DNA of 64,000 bases, taken from Chimaeribacter arupi (lineage in GTDB: Bacteria; Pseudomonadota; Gammaproteobacteria; Enterobacterales; Enterobacteriaceae). Both the position numbers and the translations under genes were made by a program. The notes beneath the pieces were generated by a model that ran no database searches, was not told where the DNA came from, and worked only from the letters and a program-made list of their open reading frames with translations. The stretch covers positions 1-64,000 of the forward strand of contig NZ_PJZI01000015.1 in NCBI RefSeq assembly GCF_002858805.1, read 5' to 3'. Position 1 is the stretch's first letter. Each line of letters begins with the position of its first letter. Shown one piece after another: positions 43,657 through 54,611 of this stretch.

Positions 43657-45620
43657 TCCCGGAAATCGGCAGTTTTCTGCTCTGCCTCGGGCTGGGCGTC
43701 GCCCTGCTGCTGAGCATTTACCCGCAGTGGGGCGCAGCGCGCCAGGACGCCCGGATGATGGCGGTGGCGCGGCCGCTGGCCTACGGCATGTTCGCCTGCA
43801 TCGCCGGGGCGTTCGCGATTCTGGTGCACGCCTTTGTGGTCAACGATTTTACCGTGGCCTATGTGGCGACCAACTCCAACAGCCACCTGCCGGTCTACTA
43901 CCGGGTGGCGGCGACCTGGGGCGCGCATGAAGGGTCACTGCTGCTGTGGGTGCTGCTGCTGAGCACCTGGACGTTGGCGGTAGCACTGCTGAGCCGCCGG
44001 ATGCCGCAGGACGCGGTGGCGCGGGTGCTGTCGGTGCTGGGCATGATCACCGGCGGTTTCCTGCTGTTTATTATCCTGACCTCAAACCCCTTTACCCGTA
44101 CCCTGCCGGACTTCCCGATTGACGGCAGCGACCTCAACCCGCTGTTGCAGGATATTGGCCTGATCTTCCACCCGCCGCTGCTCTACATGGGCTATGTCGG
44201 CTTCTCGGTGGCGTTCGCCTTTGCCATCGCCTCGCTGATGGCCGGGCGGCTCGACACCGCCTGGGCGCGCTGGTCACGCCCCTGGACCACGGCGGCCTGG
44301 GTGTTCCTCACCATCGGCATTGTGCTCGGCTCCGCCTGGGCCTATTACGAACTGGGCTGGGGCGGCTGGTGGTTCTGGGACCCGGTGGAAAACGCCTCCT
44401 TTATGCCGTGGCTGGCGGGCACGGCGCTTATCCACTCCCTGGCGGTGACGGAAAAACGCGGCACCTTCAAAGCCTGGACGGTGCTGCTGGCGATCACCGC
44501 GTTCTCGCTCTGCCTGCTCGGGACGTTCCTGGTGCGCTCCGGCGTGCTGGTGTCGGTGCATTCATTCGCGTCTGACCCGGAGCGCGGCCTCTACATCCTG
44601 GCTTATCTGGTGATTGTCATCGGCGGGTCGCTGCTGCTGTATGCGGTGCGCGGCGCGCAGGTGCGCAGCCCGGGCCGCCATGAGCTGTTCTCGCGGGAGA
44701 GTTTTTTGCTCGGCAACAACGTACTGCTGATTGCGGCGATGCTGGTGGTGCTGCTCGGCACCCTGCTGCCGCTGGTGCACAAACAGCTTGGCCTCGGCAG
44801 CATCTCGATTGGCGAACCCTTCTTCAACACCATGTTCACTTTCCTGATGGCCCCGCTGGCGCTGCTGCTGGGCATCGGGCCGCTGGTGCGCTGGCGGCGG
44901 GATGACGCCGGGAAATTCCGGAAACGGCTGGCGGCCTCGCTGGCAGTGACGCTGCTGCTGTCCGTGTTGCTGCCGTGGCTGATGCAGGACCGTATCGCCG
45001 GGATGACGGTGCTCGGGCTGATGATGGCGCTGTGGGTGACGATCCTGACCCTGCTGGAGCTGCATGAGCGCGCCACCCACCGCCACAGTTTCTGGCGCGG
45101 GCTGACCACCCTGACGCGCAGCCACTGGGGCATGGTGCTGGGCCACCTCGGCGTGGCGGTCACGGTAATCGGCATCGCCTTCAGCCAGAACTACAGCGTC
45201 GAGCGTGACGTGCGGATGAAGGCGGGTGACAGCGTGGATATCCGCGGTTACCACTTTGTGTTCCGCGAGGTGCACAGCATCACCGGCCCTAACTACAGCG
45301 GCGGCGCAGGCATTATTGACGTCAGCGAAGAGGGCAAACCGGTGGCTGAACTGCGCGCCGAAAAGCGCTACTACAGCGTGGCGCGCAGCATGATGACTGA
45401 AGCGGCGATTGACGGCGGGCTGGTGCGTGACCTCTACGCTGCGCTTGGCGAGGAGCTGGACGACGGCAGCTGGGCGGTGCGGCTCTACTATAAACCGTTC
45501 GTGCGCTGGATCTGGCTCGGTGGCCTGCTGATGGCGGCGGGCGGGGTGCTCTGCATCCTTGACCCGCGCTACCGGATGAGCAAAAAGCAGGCGCGCCGGC
45601 CTGCGGTGGAGAAAGTATGA
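43653..45620 (+). CDS. ccmF: Cytochrome c heme lyase subunit CcmF
   Basis: A 655-aa membrane protein of about 15 helices. The WWD domain is [19 protein letters not shown], and heme-ligand histidines lie in the flanking loops ([21 protein letters not shown]). It joins heme to apocytochrome c together with CcmH and CcmI. ATGA-type overlaps occur with both neighbours. Confidence 0.98.
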   Translation: MIPEIGSFLLCLGLGVALLLSIYPQWGAARQDARMMAVARPLAYGMFACIAGAFAILVHAFVVNDFTVAYVATNSNSHLPVYYRVAATWGAHEGSLLLWVLLLSTWTLAVALLSRRMPQDAVARVLSVLGMITGGFLLFIILTSNPFTRTLPDFPIDGSDLNPLLQDIGLIFHPPLLYMGYVGFSVAFAFAIASLMAGRLDTAWARWSRPWTTAAWVFLTIGIVLGSAWAYYELGWGGWWFWDPVENASFMPWLAGTALIHSLAVTEKRGTFKAWTVLLAITAFSLCLLGTFLVRSGVLVSVHSFASDPERGLYILAYLVIVIGGSLLLYAVRGAQVRSPGRHELFSRESFLLGNNVLLIAAMLVVLLGTLLPLVHKQLGLGSISIGEPFFNTMFTFLMAPLALLLGIGPLVRWRRDDAGKFRKRLAASLAVTLLLSVLLPWLMQDRIAGMTVLGLMMALWVTILTLLELHERATHRHSFWRGLTTLTRSHWGMVLGHLGVAVTVIGIAFSQNYSVERDVRMKAGDSVDIRGYHFVFREVHSITGPNYSGGAGIIDVSEEGKPVAELRAEKRYYSVARSMMTEAAIDGGLVRDLYAALGEELDDGSWAVRLYYKPFVRWIWLGGLLMAAGGVLCILDPRYRMSKKQARRPAVEKV

Positions 45621-46171
45621 ACCGTAAGCTGTTATTTATCCCCCTGATCCTGTTCCTGCTGCTGGCCACTGCTTTTGTGGTGCAGTTGCAGCGCAACGCC
45701 CACGGCGATGACCCGACCCGGCTGGAGTCGGCGCTGATTGGCAAACCGGTGCCGGTGTTTACCCTCGCGTCGCTGGCGGAGCCGGGCAAAACCTACAGCC
45801 AGGCCGTGCTGCGTGACGGCAAACCGCTGCTGCTGAATGTCTGGGCCACCTGGTGCCCGACCTGCCGCGCGGAACACCAGTACCTGAACAGCCTGGCGGC
45901 GCAGGGCGTGCGCGTGGTGGGGCTGAACTACAAAGATGACCGCGCCAAAGCGGTCAACTGGCTGAACACCCTCGGCAACCCCTACGCGCTGAGCCTGTAT
46001 GACGGCGACGGGATGCTGGGGCTGGATCTCGGCGTGTATGGCGCGCCGGAAACCTTCCTGATCGACGGCCAGGGCATCATCCGCTACCGCCATGCCGGTG
46101 ACCTGAACGCGGAAGTCTGGCAGCGCGAGGTGGCGCCGCTCTACCGCAAATATGGCGGGGGCGCATCATGA
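45617..46171 (+). CDS. ccmG: Thiol:disulfide oxidoreductase CcmG (DsbE)
   Basis: A 184-aa membrane-anchored periplasmic thioredoxin. Anchor helix 5-23; active site C80/C83 in WATWCPTCRAEH, the same positions as in E. coli; cis-Pro region YGAPETFLID. It reduces the CXXCH of apocytochrome c through CcmH. Confidence 0.97.
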   Translation: MNRKLLFIPLILFLLLATAFVVQLQRNAHGDDPTRLESALIGKPVPVFTLASLAEPGKTYSQAVLRDGKPLLLNVWATWCPTCRAEHQYLNSLAAQGVRVVGLNYKDDRAKAVNWLNTLGNPYALSLYDGDGMLGLDLGVYGAPETFLIDGQGIIRYRHAGDLNAEVWQREVAPLYRKYGGGAS

Positions 46172-46626
46172 GGCTGCTCTGTTTGCTGGCCGGGTTGCTG
46201 CTGAGCACCAACCTCTGGGCGGCGATTGACACCTATCAGTTCAAGAGCACTGAACAGGAGCAGCAGTACCGCGAGCTCACCGAACAGTTGCGCTGCCCGA
46301 AATGCCAGAACAACAGCATCGCGGATTCCAATTCCATGATCGCGGCGGACATGCGCACCAAAGTCTATCAATTGATGGAGCAGGGGCAGTCCCGCCAGCA
46401 GATCATCGACTATATGGTGGCGCGTTACGGCCATTTTGTGACCTATGAGCCGCCGGTGACCGCCTCGACCCTGATTCTGTGGGCCGGCCCGGCGCTGTTT
46501 GTGCTGGCCGGCGGGCTGGTGGTGGTGCTGCGCGCGCGCCGACAGGGGCGGGCGGCCACGCTGTCGCCGCAGGAGCAGGCGCGGCTGGCGCAACTGCTGA
46601 ATGATTCTGACAGGACACATGACTGA
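46168..46626 (+). CDS. ccmH: Apocytochrome c thiol-reductant CcmH (short form)
   Basis: A 152-aa protein with a signal peptide ending near LWA, the redox pair C43/C46 in LRCPKCQNNS, a three-helix bundle, and a C-terminal membrane helix (about 103-125). E. coli CcmH is a fusion of this domain with a CcmI-like TPR part; here they are separate genes, as in most bacteria. Confidence 0.95.
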   Translation: MRLLCLLAGLLLSTNLWAAIDTYQFKSTEQEQQYRELTEQLRCPKCQNNSIADSNSMIAADMRTKVYQLMEQGQSRQQIIDYMVARYGHFVTYEPPVTASTLILWAGPALFVLAGGLVVVLRARRQGRAATLSPQEQARLAQLLNDSDRTHD

Positions 46627-47837
46627 TGGCTTTTTGGCTGATTGCGTTTTTATTGCTGGTGATCGCCGCGACCCTGCTGGTTGCGCCCACCTTCCGCCGC
46701 ACTGCGCGTGCGCCGGAGGCCAGCCGGGACAGCCTGAACAAGGCGTTCTACCATGAGCGGCTGGCTGAGCTGGCCCATGACGAGCAGCAGGGGATCATCG
46801 CTGAGCGGCCGCTGCTGGTGCAGGAGTTGCAGGAAAACCTGCTGAGCGACATTCCCGGCCGGGCGGCTGCGCCGGTGCGCCCGCTGGGCCGCTGGGTGCT
46901 TATCCCCGGCGTGCTGGTGCTGGTGCTGGTTGCGGTCGGGTTCTACCTGAAAACCGGCGGGCTGGTGCAGGTGGCTGCCTGGCAACAGGCGGTGCGTGAC
47001 CTGCCCGCCTTGCGCGCACAGGTGGCGGACGCCCACGCCGCCCCGCTGACGGATGACGACGTGGCGCGCCTTGGGCTGGGGCTGCGCACCGCGTTGCAGC
47101 ACGATCCGCAGAATGTGGAGAACTGGCTGCTGCTCGGGCGGGTCGGCGTGGCGCTGAACAATGCCGCCACCGCCACCCAGGCGTTTGGCCGCGCCTATGC
47201 GCTGCAACCTGACAACCGCGACGTACAACTGGCCTATGCCGATGTGCTGACCCGCTCAGCTGACCCGGCCGATCAGCGCCAGGCGGAAACGATGCTGAAA
47301 GCGCTGGGCAATGCGGACCCGACAGATTTGCGGGTGCTGAACCTGCTGGCGTTTAACGCCTTCCAGCAGGGGAACTACCCGAAAGCGATTGAGGGCTGGA
47401 GCCTGATGCTGCGGGTGCTGCCGGCGGGTGACCCGCGGGCGGAGATGCTGCGGCGCAGCATTCAACAAGCGCGCAGCAAAGCGGGTATGGATAATGTGCG
47501 GCTCGGCGTGGCGGTCACGCTCTCACCCGAGGCGGCACGCCGGCTGCCGGGGCAGGGCATGGTGCTGATCTCTGTCACTGACGGCGTTAGCCCGGTGCCG
47601 GTCGCCGTAAAACGCCTGCCGCTCAGCCGCTTCCCGCTGTCACTGACTATTGATGACACGAATGCAATGATGCCTGAAAGGTTGCTTTCTTCAATACATC
47701 AGGTCAAAGTCAAGGTACGCATTTCGCCGGAAGGATCGGCCACCCCCCATCACGGGGAGTGGACAGGTGAGAGCAGTCTCCAGCCATTTTCCGGGCGACA
47801 ACAGGTCAATATTGAGATTAATCAGCAGGTGCCGTAG
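46626..47837 (+). CDS. ccmI: Apocytochrome c chaperone CcmI
   Basis: A 403-aa protein. An N-terminal membrane helix (MAFWLIAFLLLVIAATLLV), a cytoplasmic loop, a second helix near 90-112, then a periplasmic TPR domain (LLLGRVGVALNNAATATQAF, LNLLAFNAFQQGNYPKAIEGW) and a C-terminal beta domain. It binds the C-terminus of apocytochrome c and presents it to CcmF/H. The start overlaps the ccmH stop by one base. Last gene of the operon. Confidence 0.94.
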   Translation: MAFWLIAFLLLVIAATLLVAPTFRRTARAPEASRDSLNKAFYHERLAELAHDEQQGIIAERPLLVQELQENLLSDIPGRAAAPVRPLGRWVLIPGVLVLVLVAVGFYLKTGGLVQVAAWQQAVRDLPALRAQVADAHAAPLTDDDVARLGLGLRTALQHDPQNVENWLLLGRVGVALNNAATATQAFGRAYALQPDNRDVQLAYADVLTRSADPADQRQAETMLKALGNADPTDLRVLNLLAFNAFQQGNYPKAIEGWSLMLRVLPAGDPRAEMLRRSIQQARSKAGMDNVRLGVAVTLSPEAARRLPGQGMVLISVTDGVSPVPVAVKRLPLSRFPLSLTIDDTNAMMPERLLSSIHQVKVKVRISPEGSATPHHGEWTGESSLQPFSGRQQVNIEINQQVP

Positions 47838-47867
47838 TGCGCCTGCCGTAAAAATAGGGAGAAAAGA

Positions 47868-48626
47868 ATGAACTACCGCCTGATGGGATTGGCCTTTGCC
47901 GGCGTACTGCTTGCCGGTTGCGCCAGTTCACCGGATGAGCAGCAGCAGGGGCGGTCTGATCCGCTCGAGGGCTTCAACCGGGCGATGTTCAGTTTTAACT
48001 ACGATGTGCTGGACCCGTACATCGTGCGGCCTGCGGCGGTCGCCTGGCGGGATTACGTGCCGATGCCGGCGCGTAACGGCCTGAGCAACTTCACCGGCAA
48101 CCTGGATGAACCGGCCACCATGGTCAACTACTTCCTGGAAGGCAAACCCTACGATGCGATGAAGCACTTTACCCGCTTCTTCCTCAATACCCTGCTGGGG
48201 ATGGGCGGCCTGATTGACGTGGCCGGCATGGCGAACCCGCAACTGGCGCGCGAAGAGTCGCACCGTTTCGGCAGCACGCTGGGCTATTATGGCGTGGGTT
48301 ACGGCCCGTATGTGGAGTTGCCGGGCTACGGCAGCTTCACTCTCCGTGAGGATGGCGGTGAGTGGGTGGACAAACTCTACCCGCCGCTGAGCTACCTGAC
48401 CTTCTGGATGTCCGCCGGGAAATGGGTGGTGGAAGGGATTGAAACCCGCGCCCAGCTGCTCGACTCTGACGGCCTGCTGCGTAACTCTTCCGACCCGTAT
48501 GTGATGGTGCGTGAGGCCTACTTCCAGCGCCACGATTTCCTGGCGCGCGGCGGTAAACTCACCCCGGCCACCAACCCGAACGCGGCCGCGATTGAAGGCG
48601 ACCTGGACGACATCGACGCCCAGTAA
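47868..48626 (+). CDS. mlaA: Outer-membrane lipoprotein MlaA (VacJ)
   Basis: A 252-aa lipoprotein. The signal ends in LLAGC with acylated C18; Ala at +2 directs it to the outer membrane. DPLEGFNRAMFSFNYDVLD, PARNGLSNFTGNLDEP and RFFLNTLLGMGGLIDVAG are the conserved MlaA segments. With porins it removes misplaced phospholipids from the outer leaflet and passes them to MlaC. E. coli mlaA is next to yfdC, but here nine ccm genes lie between them. Confidence 0.97.
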   Translation: MNYRLMGLAFAGVLLAGCASSPDEQQQGRSDPLEGFNRAMFSFNYDVLDPYIVRPAAVAWRDYVPMPARNGLSNFTGNLDEPATMVNYFLEGKPYDAMKHFTRFFLNTLLGMGGLIDVAGMANPQLAREESHRFGSTLGYYGVGYGPYVELPGYGSFTLREDGGEWVDKLYPPLSYLTFWMSAGKWVVEGIETRAQLLDSDGLLRNSSDPYVMVREAYFQRHDFLARGGKLTPATNPNAAAIEGDLDDIDAQ

Positions 48627-48652
48627 CCGCCGGTGCCACCCGATAACTGACG

Positions 48653-48681
48653 AAAAAAAAGCGCCCACGGGCGCTTTTTTT
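48653..48681. terminator. Bidirectional terminator between mlaA and fadL
   Basis: Stem GCGCC / GGCGC with a CACG loop, flanked by eight A residues on the left and seven T residues on the right, between two convergent genes. Confidence 0.92.
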
Positions 48682-48696
48682 ATGGGGAAGTCTTTG

Positions 48697-49974
48697 TCAG
48701 AACAGGTAGTTGAAGTTAACGCCGTAGAGCCAGGCCTTGCCTTCGGAGTCAAACTCGTAGTTCGGCAGGCTGGCCGAAATCGCTTCACTGATGTGCACTT
48801 TCTGGCCATGCATGTACGACACACCCACATCCACGGAGGCATCTTCGTTGAAGGCGTAGGTCGTCCCGGCGCTGAGCCAGAAGCGGTCCTGATCCGGGAT
48901 CGAGATGGTGCGGTTTTGCGCCGGCACCGGGCTGTCATCAAACGCGATACCGGTGCGGAACGTCCAGTTGTCGTCGTAGTAATAGGTGGTGCCGAGCGCC
49001 AGGCGGTAAGCGTCTTTGAAGCCTTCATGTTTTTCAAACAGCGTCTGGCCGCTGGTGCCGGTGGCTTTCAGCTCCTGGAACTGGCTCCAGCTGGTGTACG
49101 TCAGGCTGTAGTGGATCGCCCATTTCGGGGCCACTTTGTTATAACCCGACACTTCCCACATCTCCGGCAGGTTCAGCGTCAGCGCACCCGGAATGGTGCT
49201 GCCGCCGGTGCCGCCGAGCTGTGCCGGCAGTTCGTTGCGGTAGTCGCCGTCAAAATCGATGTCGACTTTCGAGCGGTAGGTCAGGCTGTAGCGGTTGTTG
49301 TCATCCACTTCATATAACAGCCCGGCGTTCCAGCCGTAGCCCCATTCGTCACCTTTCAGGTGGGCGATCTGGGTATCGGCGGAGATCAGGCCGCGGCTTG
49401 ACAGCACGCCCGCCTCACCGGCATTACGTTCAATTTTGGCGCGTGCGTAGACAGCGTCAAACCCCACACCCACGCTGAAGTGCTGGTTCACGCGGTAGGC
49501 GGCGCTGAGGTTAAAGTTACCGGTTTTGAGTTCGGTTTTGCCGCCCATCGGGCCGGCCGCATAGCCGCTGTTGAAGTCGGTGGCCAGGCCATAGTTGGAG
49601 GTGGCGGACGCGCCCACTGCCCACTGGTCATTCAGCGGCAGAATGAAGTGCAGATTGGGTACCCACTCGGACGGTGCAATATTGCTGGCGCTGGTGCTGG
49701 CACCGGTCAGCGGTGAATTGCCGGTGATGTCGACATCCGGGTCGATATAAATGGCACCTGCGGAGAACGCCGGGCGGTCAAACATGGTCATGGTGGCCGG
49801 GTTACGGCTGCCGGACGCAGCGTTGTCTGCTATCGCGCCTTCACCTGAAAAGGAGCGGCCCAGCCCGGACGTCGAATATTCATTGAGCAGGAAGCCCGCG
49901 GCGGATGCCTGCGAGGTAATGACGGTGAGTGCTGCTGCCAGTGCAGTTCTTTTGAACAGGTTTTTCTGGTTCAT
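48697..49974 (-). CDS. fadL: Long-chain fatty acid outer-membrane channel FadL
   Basis: A 425-aa, 14-strand beta-barrel with N-terminal hatch. The signal peptide ends at SQASA; the mature start [21 protein letters not shown] and [11 protein letters not shown] are family hallmarks. The C-terminus VNFNYLF ends in Phe for Bam recognition. The ATG at 49974 has GAGG 8 nt upstream. A FadR-like site lies at 50062-50077. Confidence 0.96.
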   Translation of the reverse strand: MNQKNLFKRTALAAALTVITSQASAAGFLLNEYSTSGLGRSFSGEGAIADNAASGSRNPATMTMFDRPAFSAGAIYIDPDVDITGNSPLTGASTSASNIAPSEWVPNLHFILPLNDQWAVGASATSNYGLATDFNSGYAAGPMGGKTELKTGNFNLSAAYRVNQHFSVGVGFDAVYARAKIERNAGEAGVLSSRGLISADTQIAHLKGDEWGYGWNAGLLYEVDDNNRYSLTYRSKVDIDFDGDYRNELPAQLGGTGGSTIPGALTLNLPEMWEVSGYNKVAPKWAIHYSLTYTSWSQFQELKATGTSGQTLFEKHEGFKDAYRLALGTTYYYDDNWTFRTGIAFDDSPVPAQNRTISIPDQDRFWLSAGTTYAFNEDASVDVGVSYMHGQKVHISEAISASLPNYEFDSEGKAWLYGVNFNYLF

Positions 49975-50343
49975 GACCAAAACCTCATGTTATTTGTTTA
50001 TTTTTAGCATTGTTACATGACGTAACAAGGAGCGCGGATTGTAGGGTCCGGGGAGCGGCCGACAAATCAGACCAGTGAGCGAATTATAGAGCTGACCTTG
50101 CTTTTTGTTGCAATAATGTTTTCCAAATATTGCTGCATTGATAACAAAAATTAGACTGCCTTAACAAAATCGCCCTGGACATTGCCCATTGTTGTCGTTT
50201 TTCAGCGATTTTTTACGGTTCTTGTGGGATATGTGCGCCATAAAAGGCTTACGAAAAGTAAGTGCTAGTGCATCCACCGCCGCAGGCGTAAAATCTTACC
50301 TATCTTGTCACTTTCCCTTTTATATCCTGCCAAGGAGCACACT
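49975..50343. other. Divergent control region of fadL and yfcZ
   Basis: About 370 bp without a gene. It holds the fadL promoter on the minus strand, the FadR-like site at 50062-50077 and the yfcZ leader. Confidence 0.6.
50062..50077 (-). promoter_or_regulatory. FadR-like operator upstream of fadL
   Basis: Read on the minus strand, CACTGGTCTGATTTGT fits the FadR consensus (ANCTGGTCNGACNTGTT) with one clear mismatch in the core. FadR repression of fadL is known in E. coli. Confidence 0.68.
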
Positions 50344-50640
50344 ATGTCCGATGCTATTAAGACGTGTAATGCCCAGGAAACCGCTGCCTGCTGCTGTGTT
50401 GATGTCGGTACCATCATGGATAACAGCGACTGCACCGCCTCTTACAGCCAGGCGTTTGCTGACCGCGCCGCCGCTGAGGCGATGCTGGCGACGCTGACTG
50501 AAAAAGCGCGCAACGTGGAGTCTGACCCCTGCCAAATCAGCAGCCAGATCACACCGGAAGGTGAGGGCGTGCGCCTCGACGCGGAATTCACCTTCGCCTG
50601 CCAGGCGGAAACCCTGATCTTCCAGCTCGGCCTGCGCTGA
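50344..50640 (+). CDS. yfcZ: YfcZ/YiiS family small protein
   Basis: A 98-aa cytoplasmic protein. The segment CCCVDVGTIMDNSDCTASYSQ is nearly unchanged from E. coli YfcZ (94 aa), as is the end FACQAETLIFQLGLR. It is cysteine-rich in the first third (a CCC triplet). AAGGAG lies 7 nt before the ATG at 50344. It precedes fadI as in E. coli. The function is unknown. Confidence 0.92.
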   Translation: MSDAIKTCNAQETAACCCVDVGTIMDNSDCTASYSQAFADRAAAEAMLATLTEKARNVESDPCQISSQITPEGEGVRLDAEFTFACQAETLIFQLGLR

Positions 50641-50662
50641 TCCCACTGTTTTGCTGCATCCT

Positions 50663-50690
50663 CTCCCTCGCCCCGGCGGGGGATTTTTTT
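50663..50690 (+). terminator. Terminator of yfcZ
   Basis: A GC-rich stem (GCCCC / GGGG region) is followed by a run of seven T residues, about 25 bp after the yfcZ stop. Confidence 0.75.
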
Positions 50691-50827
50691 GCCTGTTGCC
50701 CAGGCCCCGCAGCCGGGGATTGCGGCCGGGTAAACGGCGCTTTTCTCAGGGCAAAAGGTGTTCAGGCTCCCACTTTCAGCCGGTTGCGGTTTGCGGCGTG
50801 TAAACATTTGGTTAAAAATAACCCCTG

Positions 50828-50845
50828 TGAGGTCTGACCTGTTAA
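50828..50845 (+). promoter_or_regulatory. FadR-like operator upstream of fadI
   Basis: TGAGGTCTGACCTGTTAA contains the perfect inverted repeat AGGTC-T-GACCT and matches the FadR consensus core. It lies about 37 bp before the fadI start, overlapping the expected promoter, which suits repression of fadIJ. Confidence 0.78.
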
Positions 50846-50881
50846 CGGCAGACGCGTATTATCCCGCTTTCAGGAGCAGCT

Positions 50882-52195
50882 ATGGACAAGGTGTTACCGC
50901 TTATCACCCGCAGCGGCGATCGCATTGCGATTGTGGATGGGTTGCGCACGCCATTTGCCAAACAGGCCACGGCGTACCACGGCATCCCGGCGGTGGATCT
51001 CGGCAAAATGGTGGTCAGCGAACTGCTGGCGCGCAGCGGCCTGGACCCGCAGGTGATTGACCAATTGGTGTTCGGCCAGGTGGTGCAGATGCCGGAAGCG
51101 CCCAACATTGCCCGCGAAATCGTGCTCGGCACCGGGATGGATGTGCAGACCGATGCCTACAGCGTGTCACGCGCCTGCGCCACCAGCTTCCAGGCCGTGG
51201 CGAATGTGGCGGAAAGCATCATGGCCGGCACGGTGCGCGTCGGCATCGCCGGTGGGGCGGACTCCTCCTCGGTGCTGCCGATTGGCGTCAGTAAAACGCT
51301 GGCGCGCACGCTGGTGGATGCCAACAAAGCGCGCACCCTGTCACAGCGCCTGAAACTCTTCAGCCGCCTGCGCCCGCGTGACCTGCTGCCGGTGCCGCCT
51401 GCCGTGGCGGAGTATTCCACCGGCCTGCGCATGGGCGACACCGCCGAACAGATGGCGAAAAGCCACCACATCAGCCGTGAGGATCAGGACGCGCTGGCGC
51501 ACCGGTCGCACCAGCTGGCGGCACAAGCCTGGAAAGCGGGCCACCTGCAACAGCAGGTGATGGCCGCGCACCTGCCGCCCTACCGCACCCGGCTGGAGCA
51601 GGACAACAACATCCGCCAGGATTCCCAGCTGGCGCACTACGCCAAACTGCGCCCGGCGTTTGACCGGCGGCACGGCAGCGTCACTGCCGCCAACAGCACG
51701 CCGCTCACTGACGGGGCCGCCGCCGTGCTGATGATGACGGAATCCCGCGCGGCGGAACTGGGCATGGTGCCGCTGGGCTACCTGCGCAGCTATGCGTTTA
51801 CCGCCACCGACGTCTGGGAAGATATGCTGCTCGGCCCGGCCTACGCCACGCCGCTGGCGCTGGAACGCGCCGGGTTAACGCTCGGCGAGCTGGATCTGGT
51901 GGATATGCATGAGGCGTTCGCTGCCCAGACGCTGGCGAACCTGAAGATGTTCGCCAGCCCCGATTTTGCCCGTGACAAACTGAACCGGCCGCAGCCAATC
52001 GGCGAGGTGGACCCGCAAAAATTCAACGTGCTGGGCGGCTCAATTGCCTACGGCCACCCGTTTGCCGCCACCGGCGCGCGGATGATCACCCAGACATTGC
52101 ATGAGCTGCGCCGCCGCGGCGGCCGGTTTGGCCTGACCACCGCCTGTGCCGCCGGTGGCCTCGGCGCGGCGATGATCCTGGAGGTGGCATCATGA
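50882..52195 (+). CDS. fadI: 3-ketoacyl-CoA thiolase FadI
   Basis: A 437-aa thiolase (E. coli 436 aa), the beta subunit of the anaerobic beta-oxidation complex. The nucleophile Cys is in [12 protein letters not shown], the His in [13 protein letters not shown], and the second Cys in [18 protein letters not shown] precedes the ATG. The ATGA overlap couples it to fadJ. Confidence 0.97.
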   Translation: MDKVLPLITRSGDRIAIVDGLRTPFAKQATAYHGIPAVDLGKMVVSELLARSGLDPQVIDQLVFGQVVQMPEAPNIAREIVLGTGMDVQTDAYSVSRACATSFQAVANVAESIMAGTVRVGIAGGADSSSVLPIGVSKTLARTLVDANKARTLSQRLKLFSRLRPRDLLPVPPAVAEYSTGLRMGDTAEQMAKSHHISREDQDALAHRSHQLAAQAWKAGHLQQQVMAAHLPPYRTRLEQDNNIRQDSQLAHYAKLRPAFDRRHGSVTAANSTPLTDGAAAVLMMTESRAAELGMVPLGYLRSYAFTATDVWEDMLLGPAYATPLALERAGLTLGELDLVDMHEAFAAQTLANLKMFASPDFARDKLNRPQPIGEVDPQKFNVLGGSIAYGHPFAATGARMITQTLHELRRRGGRFGLTTACAAGGLGAAMILEVAS

Positions 52196-54366
52196 GTTTT
52201 GACAACGCAGCGGCCCGGCCGCCGGAAGAGCAGGTTGCCGCCCTGCCGCCGGATGCGGCGTTCCGCTTTGAATTACGGCCCGATGGGGTGGGGGTGATCA
52301 CCCTGGATGTGCCGGGTGAAAAAATGAATACCCTGAAGGCGGAGTTTGCCGAACAACTGGCGCTGGTGCTGAAACAGGCGCAGGCCCAGCCGGGGTTGCA
52401 GGGGCTGGTGATCATCTCCGGCAAACCCGACTCCTTTATTGCCGGGGCGGACATCAGCATGATCGCCGCCTGCCACACCGCCGGGGAAGCGACCCGGCTG
52501 GCGAAAAAAGGGCAGATGGCCATGGCGCAGGTGGCCGGGTTCCCGGTGCCGGTGGCCGCCGCGATCAACGGGGCCTGTCTGGGCGGCGGGCTGGAGCTGG
52601 CGCTGGCGTGCCATTACCGCGTCTGTTCGCTGGAAGACAACACCCGGCTCGGCCTGCCGGAAGTGCAGCTCGGCCTGCTGCCCGGCTCAGGCGGCACCCA
52701 GCGGCTGCCGCGGCTGGTGGGCGTCAGCAAGGCCTTGGATATGATCCTCACCGGCCGCCACCTGCGGGCGCGTCAGGCGTTGAAAATGGGGCTGGTGGAT
52801 GAGGCAGTGCCGGTGTCGATTCTGCTGGAGAGCGCAGCGGCGCTGGTGAAACGCGGCTGGCGGCCCTCGCGCCCGCTGCCGTGGCAGGAGCGGCTGATGG
52901 GCGGCCCGCTCGGCAAGGCGGTGCTGTTCCCATTGGTGCGCAAGAAAACCCTGGCGAAAACCCACGGCAACTACCCGGCCCCGGAGCGGGTGCTGGCGGT
53001 GGTGCGCAAAGGGCTGGACGAGGGCAGCAGCAGCGGTTATCCGGCCGAGGCGCGGGCGTTTGGTGAACTGGCGATGACGCCGGAGTCCGCCGCGCTGCGC
53101 AGCCTGTTTTTCGCCTCCACTGCCCTGAAAAAAGCGCGCGGCAGCGAGGCGGAGCCGGCCCCGGTGGCGCGTGTCGGGGTGTTGGGCGGCGGGCTGATGG
53201 GCGGCGGCATCGCCTGCGTGACGGCCACCCGTGCCGGGCTGCCGGTGCGGATAAAAGACATCAGCCAGGAGGGGATCGGCCACGCGCTGAGAACCACCTG
53301 GGAGACGCTGGGCAAACAGGTGAAACGCAAACGGATCACCGCCGCGCAACGTAACCGGCAGATGCAGCTGATCACCGGCACCACGGACTATCAGGGCTTC
53401 GGCCAGGTTGATCTGGTTGTCGAGGCGGTGTTTGAGGATCTGGCGCTGAAGCAGCAGATGGTGGCCGAGGTGGAGCAGCACGCTGCGCCGCACACCATTT
53501 TCGCCTCCAACACTTCGTCGCTGCCGATTGCGCAGATTGCCGCGCAGGCGCAGCGCCCGCATCAGGTGATCGGGCTGCATTACTTCAGCCCGGTCGAGAA
53601 AATGCCGCTGGTGGAGGTGATCCCCCACGCCGGCACCGATGCGCGCACGCTCGCCACCACGGTGCGGCTGGCGCAACAGCAGGGCAAAACCGCAATTGTG
53701 GTGGCTGACCGCGCCGGGTTTTACGTTAACCGCATCCTCGCGCCCTATATTAATGAAGCGGCGCGCTGCCTGCTGGAAGGCGAGCCGATGGAGCGCATTG
53801 ACCGGGCGCTGGTGAAGTATGGCTTCCCGGTCGGGCCGATCATGCTGCTGGACGAAGTCGGGATCGATGTCGGCACCAAAATTATCCCGGTGCTGGTGCG
53901 TGAACTGGGGCCGCGCTTTGCCGCGCCGGAGGCGTTTGATGCCGTGCTGAAAGATGGCCGCAAAGGGCGCAAAAACGGCCGCGGGTTCTACCTCTATGCC
54001 GGGCGGGGCAAAAGCAAAAAGCCCGATCCGTCGCTCTATACCCTGTTGGGCATTACGCCGAAGCCGGGGCTGACCGAGCCGCAACTGGCCGAGCGCTGCG
54101 TGATGATGATGCTGAACGAAGCGGTGCGCTGCCTGGATGAGCAGGTGATCCACAGCGCGCGTGACGGCGACGTCGGCGCGGTATTCGGCATCGGTTTCCC
54201 GCCGTTCCTCGGCGGCCCGTTCCGCTACCTTGACCGGCTGGGGGCGGCCGAGGCCGTGAGCCGCCTGCGGACGCTGGAGGCGCGCTTCGGTGAGCGTTTC
54301 GCCCCCTGTGAACAGCTGGTATTGATGGCAGAGGCGCAGCAGCGCTTCTATCCCGTTGAGGGATAA
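52192..54366 (+). CDS. fadJ: Fatty acid oxidation multifunctional protein FadJ
   Basis: A 724-aa protein. The crotonase domain (about 25-210, with [21 protein letters not shown] and [19 protein letters not shown]) carries enoyl-CoA hydratase activity. The 3-hydroxyacyl-CoA dehydrogenase part begins near 322 ([18 protein letters not shown]), has the catalytic His in [16 protein letters not shown], and ends with the C-terminal domain. Pairs with FadI. The first 25 residues are an Ala/Pro-rich extension. Confidence 0.97.
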   Translation: MSFDNAAARPPEEQVAALPPDAAFRFELRPDGVGVITLDVPGEKMNTLKAEFAEQLALVLKQAQAQPGLQGLVIISGKPDSFIAGADISMIAACHTAGEATRLAKKGQMAMAQVAGFPVPVAAAINGACLGGGLELALACHYRVCSLEDNTRLGLPEVQLGLLPGSGGTQRLPRLVGVSKALDMILTGRHLRARQALKMGLVDEAVPVSILLESAAALVKRGWRPSRPLPWQERLMGGPLGKAVLFPLVRKKTLAKTHGNYPAPERVLAVVRKGLDEGSSSGYPAEARAFGELAMTPESAALRSLFFASTALKKARGSEAEPAPVARVGVLGGGLMGGGIACVTATRAGLPVRIKDISQEGIGHALRTTWETLGKQVKRKRITAAQRNRQMQLITGTTDYQGFGQVDLVVEAVFEDLALKQQMVAEVEQHAAPHTIFASNTSSLPIAQIAAQAQRPHQVIGLHYFSPVEKMPLVEVIPHAGTDARTLATTVRLAQQQGKTAIVVADRAGFYVNRILAPYINEAARCLLEGEPMERIDRALVKYGFPVGPIMLLDEVGIDVGTKIIPVLVRELGPRFAAPEAFDAVLKDGRKGRKNGRGFYLYAGRGKSKKPDPSLYTLLGITPKPGLTEPQLAERCVMMMLNEAVRCLDEQVIHSARDGDVGAVFGIGFPPFLGGPFRYLDRLGAAEAVSRLRTLEARFGERFAPCEQLVLMAEAQQRFYPVEG

Positions 54367-54379
54367 ACACGGCCGGAAA

Positions 54380-54406
54380 CGTCACGGCGGCGCGGTCGCC
54401 GTGACG
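54380..54406 (+). terminator. Strong hairpin after fadJ
   Basis: A 10-bp perfect stem CGTCACGGCG / CGCCGTGACG with a 7-nt loop, 13 bp after the fadJ stop. No T tract follows, so it may act as a message stabiliser rather than a true terminator. Confidence 0.5.
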
Positions 54407-54575
54407 GAAATTCAGCGTTTTACCGGGTATTTCACCGCATTCCGTGATGCAGATCACTGACTGGGTGCGACGGCTGGCCTCAGGCTGTACACGTTATGAG
54501 CAGCCGACTACCGTAAAAAGAGGCGCGATGAAAAACAGCGCGGAATTTTACAAAACTTTTCGAGAGGTTACGGCA

Positions 54576-54611
54576 TTCAATAAGATATTGAATTGCTGGT
54601 TAAGTAACCAG
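54576..54611. repeat. Two adjacent 7-bp-arm palindromes
   Basis: TTCAATA-AGA-TATTGAA (54576-54592) and CTGGTTA-AG-TAACCAG (54596-54611), both perfect, are separated by three bases. They lie about 200 bp upstream of sixA. They could be operators or structured RNA. Confidence 0.6.

Noticed and set aside
52687-54153. 488-codon frame opposite fadJ
   Set aside because: Antisense shadow with no motifs; fadJ is complete on the other strand.
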